Of a DNA stretch of 64,000 nucleotides, positions 53,832 to 64,000 are shown piece by piece. Source of the DNA: Ophiocordyceps camponoti-saundersi (nom. inval.) (Eukaryota > Ascomycota > Sordariomycetes > Hypocreales > Ophiocordycipitaceae); NCBI GenBank assembly GCA_003339415.1, contig PDHQ01000032.1, forward strand, positions 162,115 to 226,114, in the 5' to 3' direction. Both the position numbers and the translations under genes were made by a program. The first letter of the stretch is position 1. Each line of letters begins with the position of its first letter. The notes below the pieces were generated by a model, which was not told the DNA's origin, did not search any database, and saw only the letters and a list, made by a program, of their open reading frames with translations.

Positions 53832-56213
53832 CTATCGCGCGATGCCGCTATACTTGTTGATCCAAGCGAGCACTTCCCTATGCCACTCCAGCGAGTTCTC
53901 TGGATTCGTGACCCACTCGATCGCCCGTCTCGTCAGCTCTTTGATCGATGAGATGAACAACATCTTGCGGCCAAACTCACATGGTTCTCGTCCGGAAAGA
54001 CAATCAGCTTGCTGGGAACGCCGCGAGCCTGCAGCACGTTGAACATGGCCAAGCCCTCGGATATGGGAATGCGGTAGTCGAGTTCGTTGTGAATAATCTA
54101 CCCCGGCAAGTATCAACTTCATCAGCCGTTGCTCTCTCGCACGCTCGACGTCTGCCTCGAGACTCACCAGCTGCGGCGTGGCCCATTGGTCCAAATGCAT
54201 CGATGGATCCCACTTGACATAGTTGTCACGTTTCTCCCAGAGAGTTCCGCCGAAATCGTGCTCGGGGAAGAACAGCTCCTCCGTCGACCACTGGTTCTGC
54301 GTCGAGAAGACGCCGTCATGGCACACCAGGGCCTTAAACTTTCGCCCCAGCTCGTGACCCTGGATCCAGTCTGCCGTTCAAATTGAGCATTGCGAATCTC
54401 ATCTCGGTGCCGGGCACTTACTGATCATGTAACCACCGTAAGAGGCCCCCAAAGCCACGGCATGCTCCGTATCGATGTAGCTCACTTCCTTCTCGAGGAA
54501 TTCGAAGCATTTGACGAGGTCCTCGTACGGGGTTCCGCCCCAATTGCATGTGATGTTATCCACGTGCTGCTGGCCGTAGCCCGTGCTGCCTGTCGGGTTG
54601 GGGCACACAACCACGTAGCCCTGCTCGGCGAACACGGCCGGATTCCACCGCGTGCTCCAATCGTCCGTCCAGGCTCCCTGTGGACCGCCGTGAATCAAGA
54701 AGGCGAGAGGGTACTTTTTGGAATTGTCAAAACTTGACGGCTTGACGACGAGCGCCTGATTTCTGTACCCGGCCGATCCGAAATACCAAAATTCATCCAC
54801 CTGCCGTCTGCTCAAGCCGAGCGACCTGCCGCACTTAGAGATGGACGAGACTCCGCGGACGTCGCCGGTGGAATAATCGAGCGTCGCATAGCTTGAGCTG
54901 TCGACGAGGGATCGGGTGGATACGAAGAGAAAAGACCCCTTGCCGAGAGGCCTGAAGTTGACGACGCTACCCTCGGGATGAAAAGCCACCGTAGGCATCT
55001 TGCCCGGAGACGAAGGAAGCCTCCACAGCAAGACACGCCCATGCAACTCGGCTGTGACAAGTAGTTCCTTGTCGTCGTGGCTCCAGCAGATGGAATTCGG
55101 GCTGCAGTCCCATCCGCCACGGCCGCAGTTCGTCTCGTGAAGCTCCTGAACCTTGCCGAGGTCACCAACATTGGGTATGACCAGAAGCCGTGACTTGTCC
55201 GACTCGTACTGTTCGCTTTTCATCCTGGCAAAGGCAATCTTTTTTCCATCTACCGAAAAGGTCGGGCTGGTGGAATACCCGCGAAGCTTGCCGGTCTTGA
55301 CCACCTGGGGGGAGCCCGTGGGTTTCTCGGTGAAGGACTTGATGGGCATGTAATAGAGGTCCGTCTTGGTGTAGCGAGCCTGATTCAGCGTCGGATCCTT
55401 GGCGACGAAACAGATCGCATCGTCGGCAATGTCAAAGTCTCCAGCGCCGCCAAAATTGGGCACGGGCGAAACGAGACCAGTGCCGGCGAGCAGGTTGGTG
55501 AAGCCGGTTCCGTCGAGCACCCACCTTCTGTTCTTTTTGGATAGCTGACCGTACCAGAGAGAGTTCGAGTTCCTCGTGGTCCATGCATCCCAATGCCGGA
55601 CGAACAGTGAAGAATAGACCTTGGCCGACGAGTGAGGCTTGACCTCGGCGGGAGGGTAGAACATGTGACCCGCAGGTGTCGTCATGGCCGCAAGACATAT
55701 GGCGGTTTTCCCATTGGATAGCTTCTTGGTCTTGGGAGCGAATATATTGCCTTTGATCTGGTGAATCAACTGCGGCCTTTGGGTTGCCAGAGTTCGAGTC
55801 AGCGTGTGACCATCAGTGAAGGGGATATCGTCGGCTCAACTCAGAATCGTCCCCGACGCGCCAGGTATACATCATGGTGTGCCCGTGCTCACCGGGCCTG
55901 AAGTACAGGACATCCTCGTCGCCGATCCAGACGGCGTCGCTAGCATCAGGTTGGTCGGCGATGCGATAGGACGAGCCATGTTTGATGTTTAGGACTCGAA
56001 TCGATGATGATCTAGAATGTGTCTCGAACGAGTATGACGAGACCTGAACGATACGAACGAACGATTTCTCTTCAGCAGGGCATTTTTCTTGTCTATAGGG
56101 TCTTCGCCTACCGAGTAAAGCACCAGGTCGCCCGTCCAGTTCGGGATACCGGCGGATCGGCGCGGGGCCGAGAGGAGCACCTCAGGCGTAAAATGCGTGG
56201 CCCGAATCGTCAT
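53832..56213 (-). CDS. Dipeptidyl-peptidase 5-like serine peptidase (S9C prolyl oligopeptidase family)
   Basis: Six exons in transcription order: 56213-56112, 56043-55893, 55834-54422, 54370-54168, 54097-53981 and 53915-53832, giving 689 residues. The N-terminal beta-propeller (residues about 10-420) starts with FTPEVLLSAPRRSAGIPNW and VSSYSFETHSRSS. The alpha/beta hydrolase domain shows FLIHGGPQGAWTDDWSTRWN, the nucleophile Ser549 in GASYGGYM, the catalytic Asp630 in HNELDYRIP and His662 in DENH-W. The triad is complete only after splicing of introns 3 to 5. Exon 2 to 3 first looks like a frameshift, but a 58-base intron (GTGAGC…TTGAG) resolves it. The protein releases dipeptides from peptides. 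With this start no signal peptide is present, unlike secreted DPP5; an upstream in-frame ATG at about 56366 would add a basic, Leu-rich then Gln-rich leader, so cell location is open. Confidence 0.93.
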
Positions 56214-56614
56214 GGTCACAAGCTCTTGTTGCTGCTGTGGCTGAAGCTGCTGCGTTTGTTGTTGTCTATGTCGATGACACGATGCAAAGAAGTGGAGTGA
56301 AGAGCGCAAGCGAGAGAGAGAGAGGATGAGAGGGAGAAGCTGTTGTTGCCTCCTCAGACGAGCCATGGGTGGCCCGGCGGGGTTTGTTTGTATTGGATGC
56401 ATGTACCTGCTCATCACGGTCTAGTGCGCCGTTACACCGTACAGAGATAAGCAGATACTCTTTACCTAACTACCAGCACCTACCCGTCTCGATCATCATC
56501 CCGTAATCGTCATTCGTCCTTCATGGTTAACTGAGACCTGAGAGATACTGCGAGGTAGCCTCAGGCAGGTATGCGATACACCCTTTCCCCTAATGCCCTT
56601 CTCTCCCATGCAAT
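56214..56614. other. Intergenic region upstream of the peptidase gene
   Basis: This gap of 401 bases lies between same-strand genes. The part nearest the peptidase start reads in frame with it (Gln-rich) and may be coding if the upstream ATG is used. Confidence 0.4.
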
Positions 56615-57261
56615 CTACTTCCGCACCGCTCCAAAGCTCGTCCTCTTCTTGCTCGTAAGAGCCTGCGCCTCCCCCTCATCACCGTCTTTCCTCTTCGCCT
56701 TGCTGGAACTCTTATTCGGCATGGGAGTCTGGTGTGCTGAGGCACTATCTCGGAAAGAGGCAGACAGTGGCGTCGGTGTGTGCGAAGCAGGCGTAGACCC
56801 GCCCGGTGTCGAAGAATCCTGGCGCTGCATCGTCAGCCTCCTTCATAAAAAAAAGAGGGAAAGATGAAATAAATAGGTGCTTCGTTTCCTGCTCACCGCG
56901 TTGTTGGGTCGATAGGAAATGGATGAGCGCGAAAACACCCGGTTCTGTTCCGTCGAGCCCGTCTTACGTCGCTGCGCAGCCGCGCCGCTCGCGCCCTTCA
57001 TGTAGTTTTCGAAGCCCGTGATGATGTTTCCCGCCGGCGTGCTCTCCAGGTATGCCGATTCCTTCAGCGCGATTCCATCTTCCAATTGCGCCTGCGACCT
57101 CGTCTTCAGCATGGATCACCGTCGTCTTGTCCTTTCCTTATCGCACTCACCAGCTTCCTCTCTTGCGCCCGTCGCCGCTCCACGAGCTCCCTTACTCGTG
57201 ATTGAGCCTTCTTATACTCGGCCATGGCCGCCGGCGCATTACTTGATTTGGTATCACCCAT
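56615..57261 (-). CDS. EAF6: Chromatin modification-related protein EAF6 (NuA4 histone acetyltransferase subunit)
   Basis: Exons 57261-57151, 57091-56897 and 56824-56615 give 171 residues. Eaf6 is a small coiled-coil subunit of NuA4 and related MYST acetyltransferase complexes. The coiled coil runs from about residue 10 to 45 (AEYKKAQSRVRELVERRRAQ) and is completed across intron 1 to LEDGIALKESAYLESTPAGN, then IITGFENYMKG, which is the family signature. The C-terminal part is Ser/Thr/Pro-rich and basic (KSSSKAKRKDGDEGEAQ). Introns: 57092-57150 (GTGAGT…GCAG) and 56825-56896 (GTGAGC…GCAG, with a GCTGAC branch site). Assignment is firm for the first two exons. Confidence 0.9.
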
Positions 57262-57779
57262 GCGCCTTTGCCGTGCGCGCGCAATGGAGCTTCGATGGCG
57301 GCAAGTTGATCTTCGACGCGGCTTGTGTCGACTTCGCGAGGCTCCCGGGATGTCGGTGAAACTTGGCAGAATATTGGAGGCTAGGTAAGTCACAAGCCAC
57401 GCACGCTGCTGAGTAAAACGTCCCAGTAGCCACGTCCCCACAACCCGCAAACACTTAGCCGCCCCGTGATGTCATCTATACAGACCCGTCATGATCAAAG
57501 TTGCTTCAATATTTGTTCCTCAGCAAACTCCTAAAAAGCATACTGTCATGCACAGCTCAGAGACGTAGGTCACTACTTCTTTACTCTACGTGCCATCTAC
57601 CTACCTAGGTATATAGGCCCTCTTCAAAAGGCGCAGGCCCTTGTTCCAAACACAATCAATCAAGCCTTATGCTCCCCACGCCATTCTCGTCAATGAAGCC
57701 AGTCCTTCGAATCATAATTGCCAGTTTGCGATGCATCCAGAATATCGCGGCTCCTCGGCCAATAGTCGACACTTCGCAG
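57262..57779. other. Intergenic region between EAF6 and the SR protein gene
   Basis: This 518-base gap holds the EAF6 promoter and the SR protein 3' UTR. A TACC/TAGG repeat lies at 57595-57615. No coding region is supported. Confidence 0.5.
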
Positions 57780-59458
57780 TCAGCCTGTGCCATCGGCGGA
57801 CGTACCGCTCTGGTTTGAGGGTCTCATCTTGAGAATCTTCTCCCGTAAAAGCTTCTCTCTTAGCACGCTGTCTTCCTGGGGAGATGACTGGGTCTACTCG
57901 TCCCCAGCTGATCAGTGTCTGCTCCAAGTATATTGGGATCCGGCGCTTCTGCCTCACCAATAAGCGCTACCCACCTCTCGAGTTGTGTCTTCTGTCGGCG
58001 CGGTCGATTTGAGAAGGGGGGCGCGAGGGTCATCTTCCAAAACATCAGCTGATTTGCCACGAATGGGTGAAAGTGAAGATTCGGAAGAGCTGTTACGCCT
58101 CCGGCGAGAAGAATCGTGTTCGCCTCTGCGGGTCCGGCGGGCCATGCCGCGTCGGCCTTTACCACGTCCACGATAACGTCCATGTTCGTAGTCGTAATCC
58201 GGGGAAGGACTGCGTCTATCCCGGCGTCTGTCCGTAGGCGAGCCGCGCCGACGATAGTGGCGATCCGAATCTCGGCTCCTGTCGCGGCTGCGATAGTCCT
58301 TTCGGTTTCGGGAGCGAGGCGAAGAAGAATAGCGCCTTCGGAAACGACCTGCTGACACGCTTCGCGACCGGGGCCGACGCCTGCGCTTGGCTGCTGGCGA
58401 CATCCGCTCCGAAGAGCTAGAGCGGGAACGGCCACGAGACGGGCGGCGGTCGCGACTGTCGTTGCGACGTCGAGCATAACGAGGAGACCTGCTTCTCTTG
58501 CGGATAGGTTCCTGTCGAGCAGGCGACGGTCTGCGTCTAGTCGGCGTGGTTGAGCGTCGGCTGCCGCGAGACCGGCTGCAGCTACGAGAGCGAGACCGCG
58601 ATGAATCCTCGGGTGACGGCGATCGATGGCGATCGCGTCTTGAAGCTGGTGCACGGCGTCCTCTGGGCGGAGGAACGTAGCTGTCACGACCAAACAACTC
58701 ACGAGGCCCACGACCTCTGGGTCCGGGCGACGGCGATCGCGGTCCTCCTCGACCATGATGACCACCTCGGCCACGGTCAGAGAAGGAACGGTCACCACGA
58801 GGTTCCTGTGCGTGCCACGAGTCTGCAATGGGTTTCGAGTCGCGACGCTGTCGATCGTCGGAGCCCTGCAAGTCGCGGTTAGGACGGGTGTTCGCGGCAC
58901 GGTCGGCGTCCATCTTTGGTAAGGAAACCGTTAGCAGCAGAAACTGGGAGCACGCAAGGTGAAAACATGCCCTTTCCTGCATGAGCTCCAGCTTCTTGGC
59001 CTCCAGCAGCTCCTTGGGCACACCCTGAGGGCTGCTCTGGCCGCTGAGAAGTAGGTTCCAAAGCTCCTTGCAAAACGTGGCGGTGTCTTTATCAAGGAAT
59101 CCAGTGAGCTGAATCTGCAGTGACTTGATGTCCGGCTACAGAAAGGTGAGTCATGCGCATGCGGACTGTAGGGTGGGAAAACAAACATATCGGGAAGCTT
59201 CGATGAGGTTGAAGCACAACTCAATCACGACATCATCTTCATTTCCGAGAATTTCCGAAATTCGCTTCGTGATCCATCTGCAGCAGAAGACGTGAGCACA
59301 TGAGCTTGAAAAAGGGGTTCCTGTTTCGGGTGTGCGGTAGGGGAGAAAACCAACTTTTTCATGACGTGCAGATTGACCTTTTCCATGTCGGCCTTTTGGT
59401 TGAACTCGGGCGGGAACTTGGTCGACTTCAGCAGTCGAGCATCCATCTTGGAGGCCAT
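57780..59458 (-). CDS. SRRM1-like PWI-domain, Arg/Ser-rich splicing coactivator
   Basis: Five exons in transcription order: 59458-59355, 59277-59187, 59135-58971, 58913-57975 and 57875-57780, giving 464 residues. Residues about 10-115 form a PWI domain, with LLKSTKFPPEFNQKADMEKV, KKWITKRISEILG and DDVVIELCFNLIEASRYPDI, which binds nucleic acid in splicing factors. A charged helix follows (KELLEAKKLELMQER). The long fourth exon is an RS domain with many SRSR, RRRS and SPSP units. The last exon gives the conserved end EDSVLREKLLREKILKMR. Intron 3 (58914-58970, 57 bases) starts with GC, carries a GCTAAC branch site and is a multiple of three without stop codons, so retention would insert 19 mostly hydrophobic residues. 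Intron 4 (57876-57974, GTGGGT…CCAG) is placed because only it reaches the conserved end. Confidence 0.87.
58914..58970 (-). other. GC-AG intron in the SRRM1-like gene, in frame if retained
   Basis: Donor GCATGT, branch site GCTAAC and acceptor AAAG. The 57 bases are open in the coding frame. Without removal the protein would carry a hydrophobic insert (ACFHLACSQFLLLTVSLPK) that does not suit the charged helix before and the polar region after. Confidence 0.7.
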
Positions 59459-60019
59459 GACAGGCCGTGAGCGCTTAGCGTGTCGACGATGATGCGGAAA
59501 CGACGATGACTGGGGTAGAAACGGTGCTTAGGCTGTGCAGTCTGTGGGAAAGGTGAAGACTCGTGATGCCGGCAGCTGGCGGAGAATTGGAGAGCGGCAA
59601 GAGGTGCACGGACCAAAACCCGGATGAACTTCGGGAAGTGCCCCTCCATGGTAGAGTGGGGCTGGGATGACTTGATTCATGTATGTACCTATGTACCTAG
59701 ACACACACGTGACTCGGGGCTCATGTATATCATGATACCTTTAGAGGCAGAGATATTTGCTAAGCACTAACTCAGGTACCTCTGTCCCCTTGCAAGCTCG
59801 TTTTCAGACAACCCTTACGGATACACACTCCACCTTCGACTGATAACCGGGGTCTGCGCCCCGCCTGATAGCAAGGCTGAAGGCGCTAAGCGAGCCTCCG
59901 CCCACTATGTATGCCCGCCCGTGTGCCCGCCCGCCTATCTCCCACCGTCCCCCACCATCAAGACTGCGATGGAACGACAGCTTCGAAAAGCATGATACGC
60001 GACGCCGCCTCCGCCTAGT
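59459..60019. promoter_or_regulatory. Divergent promoter region SRRM1-like / NAS2
   Basis: This 561-base stretch lies between divergent starts. Short CATGTATGTACC repeats lie at 59675-59705. No coding region is supported. Confidence 0.5.
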
Positions 60020-60869
60020 ATGGGACTGCCACTCAGAATGAACAACTTACACGCGCCGACGGTGCCCTCAGGACCCGCAAGCACGGCCGCAGCCAGCAAT
60101 AACCACGCGGGTCGGACGAGCTTCTCGGAGCTGCAGCGTCGCAAGGATGACATCGAGGCAGAGCTCAAAGTCCTTGGAGGCGTCCTCATATCGGTAGGTA
60201 TTTGAATGAGTTTATCAGCGATAGGGAGTCCCTGACCGGCCCTGTCTACAGCATGGCGTGACTATGGATACGCCCCTCTTGACTGGAGATGGCTTCCCGC
60301 GCGCAGACCTCGACGTCGCTCAGAGTAGGTAAGGACACGTAAGGGTCAAAAGTTCGGTGAAGTGACTGGATCGCAGTCCGTATTACGAGGACGCGCATCA
60401 TCAGGCTGCGCAACGACCATAAAGACTTGATGAAGCAGATCGAGAGCTTTCTCCACGACCACTTCGCCAATCTCAACGACACGGACGAGACGTCGTCGGC
60501 CGCTCGGCCGCAGCCCGATCAGGCGCTTGACAGGGTGTTTGCCAGGGTGAACACTGTAGCTCCCGGCAGCCCGGCAGAGTTGGCTGGTCTGAAGGCGGGA
60601 GATGAGATTCGGGCCTTCGGATACGTGAACCAATCAAACCACGACAATCTCAGAAAGGTGGCCGAGTGCGTCCAAGGCAACGAAGGAGTGAGTCTCTACG
60701 ACGGGACGGCATCCGGTAGGCGGCTGACACGGCGCAGCAAAGCATTTCGATATTCGTGTCGCGACCAGCGAGCGCAGTGCGGCGCCTGGAGGACGTGCGC
60801 TTGACATTGACGCCGAAGCGGGACTGGGGCGGGCGGGGAATGCTGGGCTGTCATATTGTTCCGTTGTGA
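60020..60869 (+). CDS. NAS2: 26S proteasome assembly chaperone Nas2/PSMD9 (p27)
   Basis: Four exons: 60020-60193, 60252-60324, 60377-60687 and 60738-60869, giving 229 residues. Nas2 binds the proteasomal ATPase Rpt5 during base assembly. The N-terminal helical hairpin includes SELQRRKDDIEAELKVLGGV, then HGVTMDTPLLTGDGFPRADL and VAQIRITRTRIIRLRNDHKD, the family signature rebuilt over two introns. A PDZ-like domain (residues about 125-215) contains APGSPAELAGLKAGDEI and ISIFVSRPASAVRRLEDVRL. The last exon ends in WGGRGMLGCHIVPL, which fits the family end. A Met at residue 7 is an alternative start. Downstream, the Ran gene lies in the same direction. Assignment is firm. Confidence 0.93.
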
Positions 60870-61539
60870 CGTGCTTATTATAGCGTACCGTCGGTTGGGC
60901 TGTTGCGGCCGTCATTACGGTACAAGGTTGTTCGTAAGGACGTACATATGGTTGTACGGAGTGCCAATGTATGGATGTATGGGGGGGGGTGTATGTACAT
61001 GCAAACATGCGTCGATCGAGCAACAGGTAACGGATAGGCAGGTGGGTGCTGGAGGAAATCAGGAGATGAATTTGCAATCAGGCTAGCAATTTGGAGTCAA
61101 AAATCATTCATGATGACAGCTTTCACATCCATGCTGAACCAGGCTGGGACGAGGCCTCAGAGAGACTTATCGGTGGGCGCCCGGGCACAGATGCGTCACG
61201 GCGCTTGGAGTATTGGGCTTGGGGCGTCATCCGTGTCACGTGCCCTGATACCCCCCCCCCGACCCCAATGAATTTTTCGCCTGGCCATGGCTCAGCCCTT
61301 CATCCCCCTCCACCGCCTCTCAAAACATCACCCAAACGCCTCTCCCAGTTTGCCTCAAACCTCGACGCCGATCGCGACGAATCTGAAATAAAAGGTATTG
61401 CGCGCTCTCTCGAATATCGCTGCGTCATTTTGTCTTGTCCGCCGAGCCGACCTCGGTTCCGTCATCGAAATCAGCTCCCTTCCCAGACTGACGCGTCGGC
61501 TCTAGCAGCACATCCCCCATCTCTGTTCAACTGCTTAAG
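60870..61539. other. Promoter region of the Ran GTPase gene
   Basis: This 670-base stretch includes a G run (60982-60991), a C run (61250-61262) and a CACGTG motif at about 61238. No coding region is supported. Confidence 0.5.
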
Positions 61540-62458
<919 letters not shown>

Positions 62459-62914
62459 GGGAAGGCGACCAAGCATCAAACAAAAGGGAACTGGGACTTC
62501 CGCGAGCGAGGTAGGGGCAAGTGGCTGGTATGACATTTTTTTATGTTGGTGATTTGGGATTCTCCTGGTTTTGCGAGAGCGTGAAGGAAAGGAGCAGACG
62601 TACACACTTTTGTGGGAGAGGCAAGGCGTGAAAGCTCGAGGGGGGGAGAGAGAGAGGGGTGGGGGGGGATATGTCGTGGCATCGCTGCACATGGCAGCCA
62701 TCGAGTACTTACCTACCTAGTTAGACTATACACCAATTGGGGAAAAAGCGGACGGAAGCCGGTGATATGAGTAATTCCAGCCAGTTGTTGGTGGTAGCCT
62801 ACTGGTAGGGCATGGAATGAGGGCAATTTTGGCCCGAATGCGCGGCGCAGACCAGACGAGGTGCAGAATGAAAGTGCAGAATGTTGGGTGTTGAGTTACC
62901 ACACAGATAGGTAG

Positions 62915-62936
62915 CCTAGGTAGGTAGGTAGGTAGA
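62915..62936. repeat. GGTA tetranucleotide microsatellite
   Basis: About five copies of TAGG/GGTA lie in the gap downstream of the Ran gene. This is one of many such runs in intergenic DNA of the window. Confidence 0.85.
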
Positions 62937-63902
62937 GCCTTAGAGATAGCCTGTAGGTGCCTACTACCACTAGTGGCGCATGCAAGGCGGAAGATACTTG
63001 CGGCGTACACACGTACAGATGGTATGATGGCAGGCAGACATTAAGGCAGGCATTAAGGCAGGCGAATGATTCTATTCGCAGAGTCTATTCCTAGAGTCAG
63101 TCTATCGGGTAGGTAGAGAGAAATGATGAATTGGTGATGGAAAGTTTGCCTCTTTCCTGTAGGCAATGAGCACGACGGGCGAGGAGCAGCAGACACTAGT
63201 GCGAGCAGATATCGATTAGGTGGTATGGATGTACCGTGCAGGTATCTCAGGCACGACTACGACATACACACTATACACAGAGAATACCTACAGGCAGGGC
63301 AGCTCTCATCGCAGTCTAGTAGGTAGAAAGCTTTCTGCTCTGCTTGGGCTAATAAGGGCTGCAAAAGCCAGGTTAAAAAAACTTATGTATGACTGCGATC
63401 AATGGAAGCTAGGTAGGCAAGCAACTTACGTACATACCTACTTACCTACCTACTTAACTGCCTACCTACCACCTACCTCTAGGTAGTAGGTATGTACGAA
63501 TGCACACATGTAATCCTCACATTCTACAGAGCGAGACCTTTTTAGCAATTGCTTTTTTTTCTTCTTTATCTCCTTCTCTCTCCAAGTACTACTTACCTAG
63601 TCCCTACCACTTAGTGGTACGGAGCAGTCGCCGGAGCCTTCATCCCACCCTCACTATCCCCCCTAGCACCTGTATCCCCGCGCGCGCACGTGTGACGCGT
63701 GTTGATTGTATTGGCCCATTGGCCCATTGGCTGTATGCATGTATGTACCTACCCACTCTAAAACCGCTTTGTAGGTACATGCTGTACACTCGTGTCCTGT
63801 TTAGGGAGGCACGGAACCGCGGGGGAATTCTACCGCAGCTTTCGTGACCTCGAAGCATCTCGACCATCTCTTTCTTCCCACTACCTACATATTTCTTTCT
63901 CT

Positions 63903-63950
63903 CCCCCCCCCCCCCCCCCCCCCCCCCCTCCCTCCCCCTCCCCCCCCCCC
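63903..63950. repeat. Poly-C tract
   Basis: A run of more than 25 C is followed by further C-rich sequence. The exact length is probably unreliable. Confidence 0.85.
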
Positions 63951-64000
63951 TTTTCCCCCTTCTCTTATTCTCTCCTCCTTCTCTTCAATTTAAAAACACA

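Larger units (their letters stand above)
62459..64000. other. Terminal intergenic region, repeat rich
   Basis: This stretch of 1.5 kb follows the Ran gene. It holds GGTA/TACC repeats (62915-62936, 63435-63490), a long poly-C tract (63903-63950) and CT-rich sequence up to the window end, which could be the leader of a gene beyond the window. I see no supported coding region. Confidence 0.5.

Noticed and set aside
55801..55900. Apparent frameshift in the dipeptidyl-peptidase gene
   Set aside because: A 58-base intron (55835-55892, GTGAGC donor) restores the frame and the family sequence, so no mutation needs to be assumed.

Overview
The window is nuclear DNA of a filamentous ascomycete. Evidence: short introns (about 45-100 nt, one of 294 nt) with GTNNGT donors and CTNAC-like branch sites, GC-rich third codon positions, CT-rich 5' leaders, and fungal-type gene families (Dsc4, SSR4, PXR1-type G-patch, EAF6, fungal dipeptidyl-peptidase 5). 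The gene set fits Sordariomycetes and most likely Hypocreales; this is an inference from family content, not a search. Introns were placed by hand from reading frame, splice signals and family conservation.

Layout. 1-24.4 kb is mostly conserved housekeeping: elongin-A (partial, -), TFIIF beta subunit, a HAD phosphatase, a small Cys/His-rich protein, a 3.4 kb gene-poor stretch with an assembly gap, a triose-phosphate/nucleotide-sugar transporter, an RBM42-like RRM protein (-), a large secreted Cys/Trp-rich protein, 6-phosphogluconate dehydrogenase and the SWI/SNF-RSC subunit SSR4. 25-37 kb is the most accessory-looking part: a GH18 chitinase with a long repetitive N-terminal extension (-), a molybdenum cofactor sulfurase (-), a secreted protein that joins a knottin-like six-cysteine module to a very long Ser/Asn-rich tail, a truncated phosphotransferase-like fragment, and unassigned exon-like pieces. 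37.7-62.5 kb returns to core genes: ARS2/SERRATE, a PXR1-type G-patch protein, a 69-residue three-exon protein (-), cytosolic Phe-tRNA synthetase alpha (-), Dsc4, RCL1 (-), a mitochondrial PPR-like protein, a TAF3-like histone-fold protein (-), dipeptidyl-peptidase 5 (-), EAF6 (-), an SRRM1-like PWI/SR protein (-), the proteasome chaperone Nas2/PSMD9 and the Ran GTPase. The last 1.5 kb holds no supported gene.

How the genes fit together. Many core genes act in transcription and RNA work: elongin-A, TFIIF, SSR4, TAF3-like, EAF6, ARS2, SRRM1-like, RBM42-like, RCL1 and PXR1. There is no sign of an operon or biosynthetic cluster; neighbours are divergent, convergent or tandem with separate promoters. 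The three clearly secreted proteins (14.7, 25.1 and 32.4 kb) each have a TATA-like box, which I did not see for the housekeeping genes. They are the best candidates for lineage-specific, host- or environment-facing functions.
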